Assembly (NCBI GenBank): GCA_032717465.1
Contig: CM064667.1
Span: 3,978,589 to 4,042,588 of the forward strand
DNA: 64,000 nucleotides
Origin: Coenobita brevimanus
Lineage: Eukaryota > Arthropoda > Malacostraca > Decapoda > Coenobitidae
Direction: 5' to 3'
Position 1 is the stretch's first letter, and each line of letters starts with the position of its first letter. The notes under the pieces are model-generated. The model worked only from the letters and a program-made list of their open reading frames with translations, did no database searches and had not been told where the DNA came from. Positions 43,526-54,358 of this stretch are shown here, piece after piece. The position numbers and the translations under genes were made by a program.

Positions 43526-45394
43526 ATGGCCCCACTGCCTAAGAGGAAGAGAATGGTGTTGACTCTGGAGAAGAAACGGGAGATATTGGAGAAAGTAGAT
43601 GCGGGGTGGTCTTCTTCCCGCATCCTCTACGAGTTCAACCTGGCCCGATCTACTTTGTTTGATATTAAGAGATCCTGAGACAAACTCATACAGTACACGG
43701 CTGACTTCTTGTCGAGAAGGAAATGCAACGTGGAGAGGAAGGTGATGTTTACTCCCAAGTTTGCTGAAGTCGACCACTCCACGTTGATTTGGTATCAACA
43801 GCAACATGCTGCTGGTGTGATGATACGTGGTACGGAGCTGAAGGCTGCTGCTGAGAAGTTTGCCAGGCTTCATGACGCCCTAGACTTCAAGGCATCCGAG
43901 GGTTGGCTCTTCGCGTTCAAGTTATGGCATGGCCTTACCAACCGTAAAGCTCATGGCGAAGCTTTGAACGCTAACGAGGATGGAGCTGACGAGTTTCGGC
44001 ACAAGGTGAAGGGCTTGATCGACAGGAAGGGCCTCACTCTCGGTCAAGTCTACAATGCTGACGAAACTGGTTTATTCTATCGCTCTTTGCCAACGAACAC
44101 TCTAGCTGAGGAGACGGAGAAGCGTGTACCTGGCCGCAAGCTCTCCAAGGAACGGATATCTGCTTTGTGTTGTGCCAATGCTAACGGCATGCATCAGCTT
44201 AAGCCCGTTATTGTTGGCCGTGCAAAGCAGCCTCGGTGTCTTTGTGGGATGATGGATGTCCTTCCTGTTGTCTGGTACCATTCTTTGAAGGCATGGTTTA
44301 CAGCCCAGATCTTCAAAGACTGGTTCCACCACCACTTCGTCAAGGAGGTCACACATTACCAGACAGAGACACTGGGAATCCCACGCGACCAGGTAAAGGC
44401 CCTCCTTCTCCTCGACAATGCACCTGCCCACCCGTGCGACAAGGACTTGCTGGCTGAGAATGGCCGGATTAGGTGCATGTTTCTGCCACCTAATATGACT
44501 GCTCTCATCCAACCGATGGACCAAGGAGTGATCGTGGCAACAAAGCACCTATACCGACAGAAGTTCCTGGACGAGGTGATGGTTGTTCTCGAGGATGAGG
44601 ACAAGCGCAGGGAGGGACGGGACACGCTAGGCCAGCGGACTTTGGAAAACTTTCGCTGCTACAACATCAAGTCTGCAATCTATAACTGGGCCAGTGCATG
44701 GAAGGAAGTCCCTGTCAAGACTCTAGAAAATGGTTGGTCTCGTCTGCTTCTCGGAACGGATGTGGAGTACGATTTCCTAGGTTTTGACGTGGATGACTTC
44801 CATGCATGTCTACGTACGCATGGCGACGATGTTGATGTGGACGATGTGCGTGAGTGGTTGGATGACGACGAGGGCAATCCTGGGTATCAGACCTTGTCTG
44901 ATATCGAGATCGCATCTTCAGTTGCAGGTGTCAGTACCCAGCTGGAAGATTCTGACGAGGACAGTGACGATGATGCGGACTCCTCTCAGCAGGACACAAC
45001 TCCAGCCATCCCCAAGCTGAGCGCACTCCGGGAACACCTAGGGTTCGTTCTCGACTACCTGGAACACCCAGACTGCAACAGGGAGGTGGGGCCCTTGGGA
45101 CCTGTGGAGGAAGTGTGTGCTTTCAGGCAGCGCATCATCAATCATCAGAATCGTCGTTCCTTGCGTCAATCAACGATTGACAGTTTTTTCAGGCCCATGA
45201 CCCCCGCTGTGCCCAGCCCTGGCTCCACTCCATTGCCTCCCCAAGACAGGCCCTCATGCTCCGAGCCACAGCCCAGCACATTAGCCACAGTGGAGTCACC
45301 GCTCGACGTGAGTTTGCGTCTAAGTGGGTACGCCATCACCACGACCCAGCGACGCACCCCTAGGTCACCTGCCAGTGATACTCTCAGACTCTGA
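43526..45394 (+). pseudogene. Tigger/jerky-like transposase with one in-frame TGA
   Basis: One continuous frame of about 622 codons, broken only by TGA at 43676-43678 (codon 51), probably from CGA. Start chosen at the ATG giving MAPLPKRKRMVLTLEKKREI, the usual CENP-B-like HTH start. A second HTH (WYQQQHAAGVMIRGTELKAA ... FKLWHGLTNRKAHGEA) follows. The DDE_1 catalytic core has YNADETGLFYR (Asp at 44060), LLLLDNAPAHP (44414) and LIQPMDQGV (44519), with 34 residues between the last two Asp. A Glu/Asp-rich tail follows (DEDSDDDADSS), then RRSLRQSTIDSFF. The protein would bind the inverted ends and move the element. All three Asp are present, so only the stop prevents a full product. Confidence 0.9.
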
Positions 45395-45784
45395 CAGTGA
45401 ATAGACGCCAAGAACTTTTCCACTAGACCACACGGGAATTTACAGTGTTGTGCAGTGAAAAAAAAAGTGCATTGTTTTAAGGATTTACATTTGTGAGTGA
45501 AAAGACAATTTTTGAACTAAATTTAACGTAAATAGACTTGTGTGTTTTTGCTTTAGAAAATGGTTATAAGAGTGGAAAAAGTTAAAGTGCAGAGTGCAAC
45601 ACTTATTAAGTTACAATGGAGCATAAGTTAGACAAGAGTGCGCACTGTGAAGAGAACGGACTTCTGAGTGTGAATGACTAAGTTCAGTGCAAGACTTCAT
45701 GAACAGTGTACTGCAAGTGCTTCAGGAAATCCATCTTACTGTCAGAGTCCAAGAGGAGGCGGATATTCATCGAGATGGCCATGG

Positions 45785-46180
45785 ACTTGCTGTAAGTAGG
45801 CAGAATGTTTCATACTGTACTCTACTGTATTTTCCATACTATACTAACCTCAAACACCTCATTTCACTCTTTTATGTCCCTTATTGGTGTGAATATGCTG
45901 TGTCTTAGGTGCTATGCATGTGCAGTAGGAAGGTGTTTTTCTGAGTTAGGCTAGGTTAGGGTCTATAACTACCAGTCCAGGAGACAGGGACTTGTAAGTA
46001 CCCAGAATGTTGAATATTGTATGAACCTACCTCAAAAACCTCATTTTATACTTCTTTTGCATTTATTTCAGTCTTTTATGTGCCTTATTGGTGTGATTTG
46101 GGTCTTAAATAGGTGCTATGCATGTCCAGAGGGAGTTGTATAGGTGTTTCTCTGAGTTAGGGTCCGTAAGTACAAGTCCA
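45785..46180. repeat. Diverged tandem duplication of about 200 bp in the Tigger 3' region
   Basis: GTAAGTAGGCAGAATGTT / GTAAGTACCCAGAATGTT, TTTTATGTCCCTTATTGGTG / TTTTATGTGCCTTATTGGTG and GGTGCTATGCATGTGCAG / GGTGCTATGCATGTCCAG occur in the same order in both halves. Confidence 0.85.
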
Positions 46181-46311
46181 TAAGCTGGGGCCCAATATCT
46201 GGACAGGACCACTATCCGGACCTGCCTATGGCTCTATTACGTCGGATATTGGAGGGATTACTTTTGAAGAACACAGTTGGATGGTTGATTGGTTGTGTAC
46301 AATACATGTAT

Positions 46312-46372
46312 TATGAAGGACTGGCATTACCGGCTAGCTCTTGCATTAGGGAATTATACAGAAAAGTGGTGG
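46312..46372 (-). mobile_element. LINE family B fragment
   Basis: GGCATTACCGGCTAGCTCTT and GCATTAGGGAATTATACAGA match 37520-37575 (antisense RT C-terminus). Short and diverged. Confidence 0.55.
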
Positions 46373-46550
46373 AAGTGTGTAACTAAATGATCCTCACCCG
46401 CCAAAATGGGAAAAGTATTGAGAGAGAGAGAGAAAGAGGAGTGGGGGGGGGGAAAGCTGTAGAAATGGGAGAAGCCCTAAAGGAAATCTGTCAATTAAGA
46501 GGATTTAATGTGATTACTTCATACGTTTTACAAAATATATCATGATTCAT

Positions 46551-46557
46551 TCCTCTC

Positions 46558-46639
<82 letters not shown>
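46551..46639. repeat. Compound (CT)n(CA)n microsatellite
   Basis: CT run of about 55 bp passing directly into a CA run of about 32 bp. Confidence 0.95.
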
Positions 46640-46724
46640 GTTGTGTATATATGTTGCTGGGTAAATAATACTCTTGTACAGTCAGCCATTAAGTAAGGTT
46701 AACAATAACACAATTGGTTCAGAA

Positions 46725-46795
46725 TACCCAAGCACAGTGAAACTAATTTTGCAAGAGAAGTAATGTGATGATTTTTAAAAACTAGATATTAAGAA
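46725..46795 (-). mobile_element. LINE family B fragment
   Basis: AATACCCAAGCACAGTGAAA and TTTTGCAAGAGAAGTAATGTG match 37900-37945 of LINE B. Together with 46312-46372 this suggests one old copy interrupted by microsatellite growth. Confidence 0.5.
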
Positions 46796-47077
46796 AAAAT
46801 CAACAGAAGAAAAGCAGAAATGATGAAGAACTAAGTATTGTATTGATAACAATGTTTATCAAAATACCTGGTTGTCAGAGTAAATTTTTCACCGCGATGG
46901 AGGTGTGATAGCAAAAACAAACAATGGTTGATTATGGCTGGCATACTAAAGAAAAGAATTACAATTAATTCAAAACAAAGATACCTGCAAAGTTACGTAA
47001 TTTATATTTCAAGAAGTGACAGCATAAGCATATAGATAATGTTTACTTGTCCATGAAAACTATCAAGCATCTGATCA
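46796..47077. other. Short AT-rich stretch without gene
   Basis: Nothing recognised. Confidence 0.4.
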
Positions 47078-47808
47078 AGTGTGCAGTGACACAGTGCCAC
47101 ATGACTTACTACAAAGTGTGTAGTAACACGGTGCCACGTGACTGACACCAAAGTGTGTAGTAAACTCGGTGCCAGTGACTGACAACAAAGTGTGTAGTAA
47201 CACGGCGCCAGTGACTGACAACAAAGTGTGTAGTAACACGGCGCCAGTGACTGACAACAAAGTGTGTAGTAAACTCGGTGCCACGTGACTGACACCAAAG
47301 TGTGTAGTAACACGGCGCCAGTGACTGACAACAAAGTGTGTAGTAAACTCGGTGCCAGTGACTGACAACAAAGTGTGTAGTAACTCGGTGCCAGTGACTG
47401 ACAACAAAGTGTGTAGTAACTCGGTGCCACATGACTGACAACAAAGTGTGCAGTAACACGGTGCCAGTGACTGACAACAAAGTGTGCAGTAACACGGTGC
47501 CAGTGACTGACAACAAAGTGTGTAGTAACTCGGTGCCAGTGACTGACACCAAAGTGTGCAGTAACACGGTGCCAGTGACTGACAACAAAGTGTGTTGTAA
47601 CTCGGTGCCACGTGACTGACAACAAAGTGTGTAGTAACACGGTGCCACATGACTGACAACAAAGTGTGTAGCAACTCGGTGCCAATGACTGACAACAAAG
47701 TGTGCAGTAACACGGTGTCAATGACTGACACCAAAGTGTGCAGTAACACAGTGTCACATGACTGACAACAAAGTGTGCAGTAACACGGTGCCACATGACT
47801 CACGGCGA
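47078..47808. repeat. Minisatellite of 35-38 bp, about 20 units
   Basis: Unit close to GTGACTGACAACAAAGTGTG followed by TAGTAACACGGTGCCA, with ACATGA/ACGTGA variants and AACTCGG for AACACGG. Several long Cys/Leu/Thr/Val-rich frames (up to 264 codons) on the minus strand come from the array and are not genes. Confidence 0.95.
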
Positions 47809-47815
47809 AGGTGCG

Positions 47816-47880
47816 GGGACAGGTGAGGCCGGAGCGGGACTCCCACAGGCTGGAACAGCAGCTGAGCACTGAGTGCTGAC
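47816..47880 (-). other. Candidate exon end next to the minisatellite
   Basis: On the minus strand a GC-rich open stretch (reading SSLWESRSGLTCPRTFA in one frame) ends at CACCTTCGCC before GTGAGT, a consensus splice donor. The minisatellite begins immediately after the donor. Composition differs from the array. No family is recognised and no acceptor or ATG is certain. Confidence 0.25.
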
Positions 47881-48726
47881 CCGCCTCCCACCGCCCTTAT
47901 GAACACACACACACCCAGTGAACACCTCCCCTCTCACCATACCAGCAAGTGAACACAAAGAACTGTTGCACTGCTTTGAATAATACAGCTTTCAAAAGAA
48001 GTCTCAGGTAAAATAAAACAGTGTTTATTCTCATGTTATTCAGCAATAGCAAGCAGAAAACTTACAGACACCACTGTCCTATCCCTGTGTTCATCCTGTC
48101 GATAAAACATATATATACTGGTAGTTATGAATTTCAGTACTATTCTTTTCCTTTGTCATGACAGTAATCTGTTTAAGAGATTAGAGATATTTTCGTCTGT
48201 GGGATATAACTGTAAAGTGGACAGACGTAAATATGACAGACAAACAGCAGGAATATTGGGCAGGCTTAATTGTGCAGAAATGCCCAGTGATATGAAGGCT
48301 GAAAGAGGCGAGGCCTCTAATGGACTGCCGTAGGTAGACCCCTAGACCTCAGGAACTGGTTTCCTAGTCAATAATCAGGCTTGGGTGCATATAGAAGTGA
48401 TAAAACATTATATACAGAGCAGGTTATGTTTTCAGCTGCCTAATAATCCTTCATGCTTTCACAGCTGAGGCAAACATGGGTGAAGAAAAAGGAGACCAAT
48501 GCCGATATGGACATGTGGAGGCGTGTGATGCGTAGAAGAACTGCTGGGCCACAGGGATCGGGATATTAAGCCTATACCCAGATTAGGACACATTACTAAT
48601 TATTTATCTAATGGACCGTCATGATTTTTTTTTGCTACAACGGAATACTATTTAAACATAATTTGCACGATAGTTTCATAATAAGAGCGACCGTAAATTT
48701 CACCAGAAACTCATGTGACAGTATCT
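47881..48726. other. Stretch without recognised gene
   Basis: A frame at 48127-48333 is open but has no domain. Nothing else is seen. Confidence 0.35.
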
Positions 48727-48905
48727 TATGTGCTGCGGTTACGGCTCAGTCAGCTGGTGTGGTCGTGGGTGTGGTATTTGGAGTGGGAAATGAATAAATG
48801 ATACAGGGTTGATTCTGATAACACTGACTGGGTCGTCTCCTCAACACACAGAAAATCGCCCGACGGAGTGGAAGTGGAGATTATATATGAACCAGCCTGT
48901 GTACA
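48727..48905 (+). repeat. Dispersed repeat (SINE-like), copy 2
   Basis: TTATGTGCTGCGGTTACGGC, TCAGTCAGCTGGTGTGGTC, CACTGACTGGGTCGTCTCCT and CAACACACAGAAAATCGC match 26966-27140 in order, with a similar right end (ATGAACCAGCCTGT / ATGAGTCACCCTGT). Confidence 0.6.
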
Positions 48906-48914
48906 GAAAATTAC

Positions 48915-48958
48915 TTTTAGTGTTTTATTAATTCACTCAAATGGCCGGCTAGTTTACT

Positions 48959-49039
<81 letters not shown>

Positions 49040-49083
49040 AGTAAACTAGCCGGCCATTTGAGTGAATTAATAAAACACTAAAA
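48915..49083. repeat. Palindrome with 45-bp arms around (AT)n
   Basis: The left arm 48915-48959 (from TTTTAGTGTTTTATTAATTC to GGCTAGTTTACTT) and right arm 49039-49083 are exact reverse complements as read. They are separated by about 79 bp of AT repeats, so the whole unit can fold into a long hairpin. Confidence 0.92.
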
Positions 49084-49318
49084 AAAGAAAAACAACGTGT
49101 AAGGAAGCTCCCTAACACCTTGTTCTAAACGACTTACGTTGCTTATTACACCTTGCTGTCCTTCTTCGTGTTACATAAATCATACTCTGCATAGATAACG
49201 TGCAAACGAATGTTAACTAGCCATATCCAAAAATAAATCGCCAAGGTAGAGGTGTTAGGGAGCCTACTTAACCGACGGAAATACGGGCATGGCTGATAAG
49301 GAGTTATTTGGGATAAGT
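49084..49318. other. Short stretch without gene
   Basis: Nothing recognised between the palindrome and the minisatellite. Confidence 0.4.
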
Positions 49319-49319
49319 G

Positions 49320-49915
49320 TAAGGCACAGCAAGGTCAGGTGCAACAAGGTCAGATGCAACAAGGTCAGGTGCAGCAGTGTTAGCTGCAGCAGGATCAGGT
49401 GTAGCAGAGTCAAGTGCAACAAGGTCAGGCACAGCATGATTAGGTGCAGCAAGGTCAGGTGCAGCAAGTTCAGGCACAGCAAGGTCAGGTGCAACAAGGT
49501 TAAGTGCAACAAGATCAGGTGCAACAAGGTTAAGTGCAACAAGGTCAGGTGCAACAAGGTCAGGTGCAACAAGATCAGGTGCAACAAGGTCAGGTGCAAC
49601 AAGGTTAGGTGCAACAAGATCAGGTGCAACAAGGTCGAGTGCAACAAGATCAGGTGCAACAAGGTCAGGTGCAACAAGGTCAGGTGCAGCAGGGTCAGGT
49701 GCAACAAGGTCATGTTCAGCAGTGTTAGCTGCAGCATGGTTAGGTGTAGCAGAGTCAAGTGCAACAAGGTCAGGTACAGCAAGGTCAGGCACAGCATGGT
49801 TAGGTGCAGCAAGGTCAGGTGCAGCAAAGTCAGGCACAGCAAGGTCAGGAGCAGCAAGGTCAGCTGCAGCAAGGTCAGCTGCAGCAAGGTCAGCTGCAGC
49901 AGGGTCAGGTGCAAA
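49320..49915. repeat. 15-bp minisatellite, about 40 units
   Basis: Unit GCAACAAGGTCAGGT with variants (GCAGCAAGGTCAGGC, GTTAGCTGCAGCAG). Longer blocks such as the AGCAGTGTTAGCTGCAGCA segment occur twice (about 49374 and 49717), suggesting a higher-order duplication. The 15-bp unit keeps three long frames open (213-249 codons); they encode only pentapeptide repeats. Confidence 0.95.
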
Positions 49916-50147
49916 ACAGGCAAGATGTGAGGTGATGACGTGTTGTGCAGTAGCGGCTCCAGTATTTTTTTTTTTTGGGGGGGGGAGGGGGCTTATGCGG
50001 GGCTTCCTGAGAGCAAGGAGGGGTTGAGGAAAACCAAGCACCAAAAGGAACAATATTTTGCTTTAGAATTAATGAAGGGGGGCACTGATGATGTTGGTGT
50101 GAGTGAGAGTGCAGAGTTGTGGGTACAATATTCCTCTTACTCTAATG

Positions 50148-50338
50148 TGGCCCAGATTTTCGTTCTTTTGCAGCTTATTTCACATAGCTCACTGACAGAA
50201 AAAGACAACACTACCACTATACGTCCTTTTCATAGCAATTCTTCGTGACTAGCGTCATGTTCAAGTGCTAATTCAATATTGCCACTCAGCATTCACGATG
50301 GTGAGATGGCAAATTTAGGCCAAGTTAGGGTAATATCG
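50148..50338 (-). mobile_element. MITE-like element, copy 3
   Basis: The best-preserved member. It begins ATGTGGCCCAGATTTTCGTT and ends GGCAAATTTAGGCCAAGTTA, so the ends are an imperfect inverted repeat. The interior matches 10935-11118 in reverse (CAGCTTATTTCACATAGCTC, CAGAAAAAGACAA). Confidence 0.65.
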
Positions 50339-50366
50339 GTATAGTGGCAAATTCAGCCTGTTACAT

Positions 50367-50370
<4 letters not shown>

Positions 50371-50411
<41 letters not shown>
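50371..50411. repeat. (CA)n microsatellite
   Basis: CA run between two MITE-like copies. Confidence 0.95.
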
Positions 50412-50412
<1 letters not shown>

Positions 50413-50439
50413 GTACCAATGCCCATTTTACCTTAAGCT

Positions 50440-50660
50440 GACCCAGATTTTCGTCTTTTGCATCTTGATTCACATAGCTCAGTGGCAGAAATGAAGCCAA
50501 TGGTCCACACCCCTTCCATAGCACCTCTTTGTAACTAGCACCGACTCCTCTTCCTTTCCATAGCACTTCTTCGTGACGAGCATCATAATCTGGTGCTAAT
50601 CCATTATTGCAATCCAGCATTCAAGATGGGGAGATGTCAGATTTGGGCCAAGTCTGAGTG
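50440..50660 (-). mobile_element. MITE-like element, copy 4
   Basis: GACCCAGATTTTCGTCTTTT at the left and CAGATTTGGGCCAAGTCTGA at the right, with GATTCACATAGCTCAGTGGC inside, are the same family as 50148-50338 and in the same orientation. An internal CTTCCATAGCAC / CTTTCCATAGCAC duplication makes it slightly longer. Confidence 0.62.
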
Positions 50661-50734
50661 AGAAGGGAGCTAGAAAAACATTCACCAAAATATAAATGGC
50701 CTATTATCTCTCCATCTATCTATATTCCTTTCTG

Positions 50735-50945
50735 GGCCATACCTGTATTGCTCCTTAAACCTTACCTGTATTGTTCCCTAAACCTTACCTGTATTGCTCC
50801 TTAAACCTTACCTGTATTGCTCCTTGAACCCTACCTGTATTGTTCCTTGAACCTCACCTGTATTGGTATCTGAACCTCATCTGTATTGGTATCTGAACCT
50901 CACCTGTATTGCTCCCTGAAATTTACATGTATTGCTCCCTGGATC
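50735..50945. repeat. 23-bp minisatellite, about 9 units
   Basis: Unit close to ACCTGTATTGCTCCTTAAACC plus TT, with TTCC, GGTATC and GAACC variants toward the right. Confidence 0.93.
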
Positions 50946-51094
50946 TTAAATGAATTCTTGGTGATAATTTTTGCTTTCGTCATCAATTATAATAAAGAAT
51001 CTTCATTATTATATACAAACAAGAAGCGGTGCCAAGGCAAAGCAAATTCCCTGCAGTCATTTTAGTGCTGACGTATAAACACAACAGGATATCT

Positions 51095-51366
51095 AGTCAT
51101 AGAGGTCGCATATCAAATTTGGAGTAAATAGGGTGAAATTTGACGATTTTATGTCCATTTGAAATTTTTGGCCCGACCCACCTGACACTGACCCCCCTAC
51201 CGCTAACTGGGCAGTGTCCCCCTTGATGTAATGAGGCAATTTATAGGATGCACATCTGAAAGATGCACATTTAGGTTTTGGTTTCATGACGATACGGTAA
51301 GTTTGAAAGAAGTTATGACGAAAGTACGATATTAATACATCCATCCATCCATACACACACACACAC

Positions 51367-51424
<58 letters not shown>

Positions 51425-51640
51425 TTTGGGGGCCTACAGGCTGGGCCTTGGCCCAATTTGGCCCAAAATTTAACCAGGTGGTCAGAGGGTCATACCCCAT
51501 CAACCTGGTAATTTTAGTCAAAATCGCACTAATAGTTTTCGTGGAAAGTTGTTAACAGACAAACAAACAAACAAAAAAACAAACCGAGTGAAAACAATAC
51601 TCGTGCCCGAGCCCCTCCTGGGCGGGGACGGATAATTACA
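51095..51640 (+). repeat. Dispersed repeat ending in (CAAA)n, copy 2, split by a microsatellite
   Basis: The left part has TTGAAATTTTTGGCCCGACC and GGTTTTGGTTTCATGACGAT. (AC)n(AT)n occupies about 51355-51421. Then GGGCCTTGGCCCAATTTGGC, AAATCGCACTAATAGTTTTC and CAAACAAACAAA lead to AACAATACTCGTGCC. The end matches 16560-16688. It is likely the 3' end of a LINE or a related SINE. Confidence 0.55.
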
Positions 51641-51764
51641 GTATTACTTTGTGTTGTAAAAGCTGTAGCCTACAAGACTTATCTGAAGGATGCATGATGG
51701 ATTTTCTCCTTGTATGGAAGCAGGATTCGATAGCAAATGTTGCTCTAGTATCGTGTATGTAGAA

Positions 51765-51915
51765 TATAGATAGATAGATAGATAGATAGATAGAAAGGTA
51801 GGTAGACAGACAGACAGACAGTTAGATAAAAACATACAAACAGACAGAGAAAGAAGGAAAACGAAGAGAGAAGAAAGGAAGAAAAGGAGAGAAAGAAAAA
51901 GAAAGAATGAAAAAG
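51765..51915. repeat. (GATA)n and purine-rich low-complexity tract
   Basis: GATA repeats, then (CAGA)n and AAAGAAGGAA-type purine sequence. Confidence 0.9.
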
Positions 51916-52702
51916 GGCAAGCCAGACAGAGAGACACTATATAAAATACACACAAAACAACTAAATCAAAATAACCCGAGACACCAAAATAATAACACTG
52001 TAGTCGAAATAATAATGTCATCAGCAATTACAACAAGTGTAATGATTATACCAGCCAGGCAGCTGAGGGGAAGAAGATGGAGAGCAGTTGAGGAAAGGAA
52101 GACCAAAGAAACATTTTCCAAAGAAGTTGCCTTGTTAGTAAATATAATACACGGAGACCAAGATAGATATATCCCTTCAAAACCGTTTAGAACAAATATT
52201 TCTGAATCGAGATCGTTAAACAACAGATTAAAATCTCTCATAGGCCAAAGGAAAGGAATATATAGGAAGCTAAAATGTGGTACTTGCCTGGTATTGTTTT
52301 TTTTTTTCCTGGTCATGTTTTCTTTAGTATTTCATTTCATATAACTCCATACGATTTATTTTACGCTAAACGAAGTCATGGGAGCCTAGGAGCGTTTATC
52401 TGTGGCCCTAACCATCTCATTGTCGAAATAACTCAATTATCTCTGTTATTCCATTTCTGGTAATGCAGGGTCATTACTCGTTTGTTGTGAGTGAGTCAGG
52501 GGGGCCTGACTTCAAGCTACTTTCAGTATTTATCATGCATCCTGATTTCTTTGCATGACATGGCCAACTTCATGTAAAACTGATACACCCAAAGATAAGC
52601 AGTCACTCAGTGGAAATCTGTTAACATGAACGTTAGAAGTGCAAAAAGATAAGGTAGAAATTTTAGAGACAGAAGAGGGTCCCCTAATCCATTCAGTACG
52701 AT
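51916..52702. other. Stretch without confident gene
   Basis: The frame at 51907-52344 (plus) contains a basic segment, SLNNRLKSLIGQRKGIYRKL, reminiscent of the linker between endonuclease and RT in LINEs, but nothing else supports this. A T-run follows at about 52298. Confidence 0.3.
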
Positions 52703-52808
<106 letters not shown>

Positions 52809-53047
52809 TTCCCAGAGGGAGACCGTTTTATTCAGCTTAGCCTAATAGTCCAAAAGAACAATAATAACTATTTTCCCTAACGTTTACAACTTTTACATAA
52901 CTCTTTCTAAACCAGGTGTTCTTAAAGTAGTGTTTCGATACCCCCACAGGCGTACAGAAATGGGTTCCTGGGGGTAGGCAGAAAGGCATCCTGAAAACCA
53001 AGAAGAACAATTCTATCTATCTATCTATCTATCTATTGCCAGACGCC

Positions 53048-54358
53048 TCAATCCCGTTTGGGGTGGCCACAAACAAATCGCCTCCAAGTCGCCCTGTCCC
53101 CCGCCATTTCACTACCCTGCTCCCAACTCACACCCCCCTCTCTCATATACCTCTCCACCCCATCCCTCCATCTCATCCTCGGTCTCCCCCTCCCTCTTCC
53201 ACCCTCCACCTCACTCACATACACTCTCTTCGTCAGTCTTTCACCCTCCATCCTCTCCACATGGCCAAACCACCTCAGTGTGTTCCTCACAACGCTTCCT
53301 ATCACATCCACATCAACACCACAACGCTCCTTTATATCCTCATTCGTCAGCCTGTCTCTCCACGTGACTCCACAAGCTCCTCTTAAATAACTCATTTCCA
53401 CTGCTCTCACTCTTGACTTGTGTCCTTCCAACAACGTCCAAGCTTCACTTCCGTACGTTAGAGTTGGTATCACAATACTGTCATGTAGTAACTTTTTTAC
53501 TTCCATGCTCACTTCCCTGTTTCTTATCACTGCTTTCAAGGAACCAGCAACCTTCCTTCCCTGCTGTACCCTTTCAAGCACTTCACCCTCCAAACCTCCA
53601 TCCTTACTCATCACACTACCCAAATACTTAAACGTACTCACATTTTCCAATTCCTCACCATCCAACCTCGCTATACATTCACTGACTTCACCTCTCTCAA
53701 AGACCATCACTTTACTCTTCCCTACATTCACCTTTAGGTTCCGTCTCTTACACACTCTCTCAAACTCATCCACCAAGCCTTGCAGCTCCCCTTCATCTTC
53801 ACTCAACAACACAGTATCATCTGCAAACAACAGTACAGGGAGTTTCCAAACACTATCCTCTCTCACCAGGGCCACTCCAACATCCACTACCCTACCTTGT
53901 ACCTCTTTTATTACCCCATCCATGTACAGATTGAACAACCATGGAGACATGACACATCCCTGTTTCAAACCAACTTTCAAAGAGAAAAATTCACTTAGTT
54001 CACCATCCACACGCACTGCAGCCTTAGCACCATCATACATACTCTTCACAGCATTCAACAACTTCCCATCTACTCCATATATTCTTAACACTTTCCACAA
54101 TCCTTGTCTATCCACCCTGTCATATGCTTTCTCCAAATCCATGAAAGCCGCATACAACTTCTTTCCCTTCTCTAGAAACTTTTCCACTAAAGATCTAAGA
54201 ATGAATATCTGATCTACACAACCTCTTCCCTTCCTAAAGCCTCCCTGTTCTTCTCCAACTAATTTCTCTGTTCTTTCTCTAACTCTGTCTATAAGTATCC
54301 TACCATACACTTTTCCTATTATACTAAGAAGACAAATGCCCCTATGATTACCACACAC
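53048..54358 (-). CDS. LINE C reverse transcriptase (main part)
   Basis: 436 codons with all RT landmarks: CGNHRGICLLSIIGKVY (start), EEQGGFRKGRGCVDQIF (near 33), AAFMDLEKAYDRVDRQGL (motif A, near 64), LKQGCVMSPWLFNLYMD (motif B, near 131) and LLFADDTVLLSEDEGEL (catalytic, near 165). Then come STFKYLGSVMSKDGGLEG and the C-terminal domain with PTLTYGSEAWTLLEGHKS, SYLRGACGVTWRDRLTNE and LRWFGHVERMEGERLTKR. It ends in GRGRPRMRWRDGVERYMR, a basic tail typical of these LINEs. The true ORF begins upstream in another frame; one base change near 54360 separates them. Confidence 0.93.
   Translation of the reverse strand: MCGNHRGICLLSIIGKVYGRILIDRVRERTEKLVGEEQGGFRKGRGCVDQIFILRSLVEKFLEKGKKLYAAFMDLEKAYDRVDRQGLWKVLRIYGVDGKLLNAVKSMYDGAKAAVRVDGELSEFFSLKVGLKQGCVMSPWLFNLYMDGVIKEVQGRVVDVGVALVREDSVWKLPVLLFADDTVLLSEDEGELQGLVDEFERVCKRRNLKVNVGKSKVMVFERGEVSECIARLDGEELENVSTFKYLGSVMSKDGGLEGEVLERVQQGRKVAGSLKAVIRNREVSMEVKKLLHDSIVIPTLTYGSEAWTLLEGHKSRVRAVEMSYLRGACGVTWRDRLTNEDIKERCGVDVDVIGSVVRNTLRWFGHVERMEGERLTKRVYVSEVEGGRGRGRPRMRWRDGVERYMREGGVSWEQGSEMAGDRATWRRFVCGHPKRD

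Larger units (their letters stand above)
43164..46263 (+). mobile_element. pogo/Tigger-type DNA transposon, near complete
   Basis: About 3.1 kb. The left end CAGTAATCCCTCTAATATCC and the reverse complement of the right end (AAGTAATCCCTCCAATATCC) form a terminal inverted repeat of about 20 bp; the outermost right bases have mutated. The left end follows TA, as expected for TA-inserting elements. It holds one transposase gene with a single in-frame stop, a 3' UTR, and a roughly 200-bp tandem duplication before the right end. Confidence 0.85.

Noticed and set aside
43175..43873. 232-codon minus-strand frame over the Tigger 5' region
   Set aside because: Antisense of the transposase gene; no domain, and the sense frame is clearly coding.
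47002..47869. Two 264-codon minus-strand frames with Cys/Leu/Thr/Val-rich repeats
   Set aside because: Caused by the 35-38 bp minisatellite; all three frames encode similar repeats and no secretion or fold signal is convincing.
49264..50053. Frames of 213-249 codons with pentapeptide repeats (KVRCN, LTLLH, APDLV)
   Set aside because: A 15-bp unit keeps all frames open. Considered as a pentapeptide-repeat or antifreeze-like protein, but no single frame is favoured and both strands are equally open.
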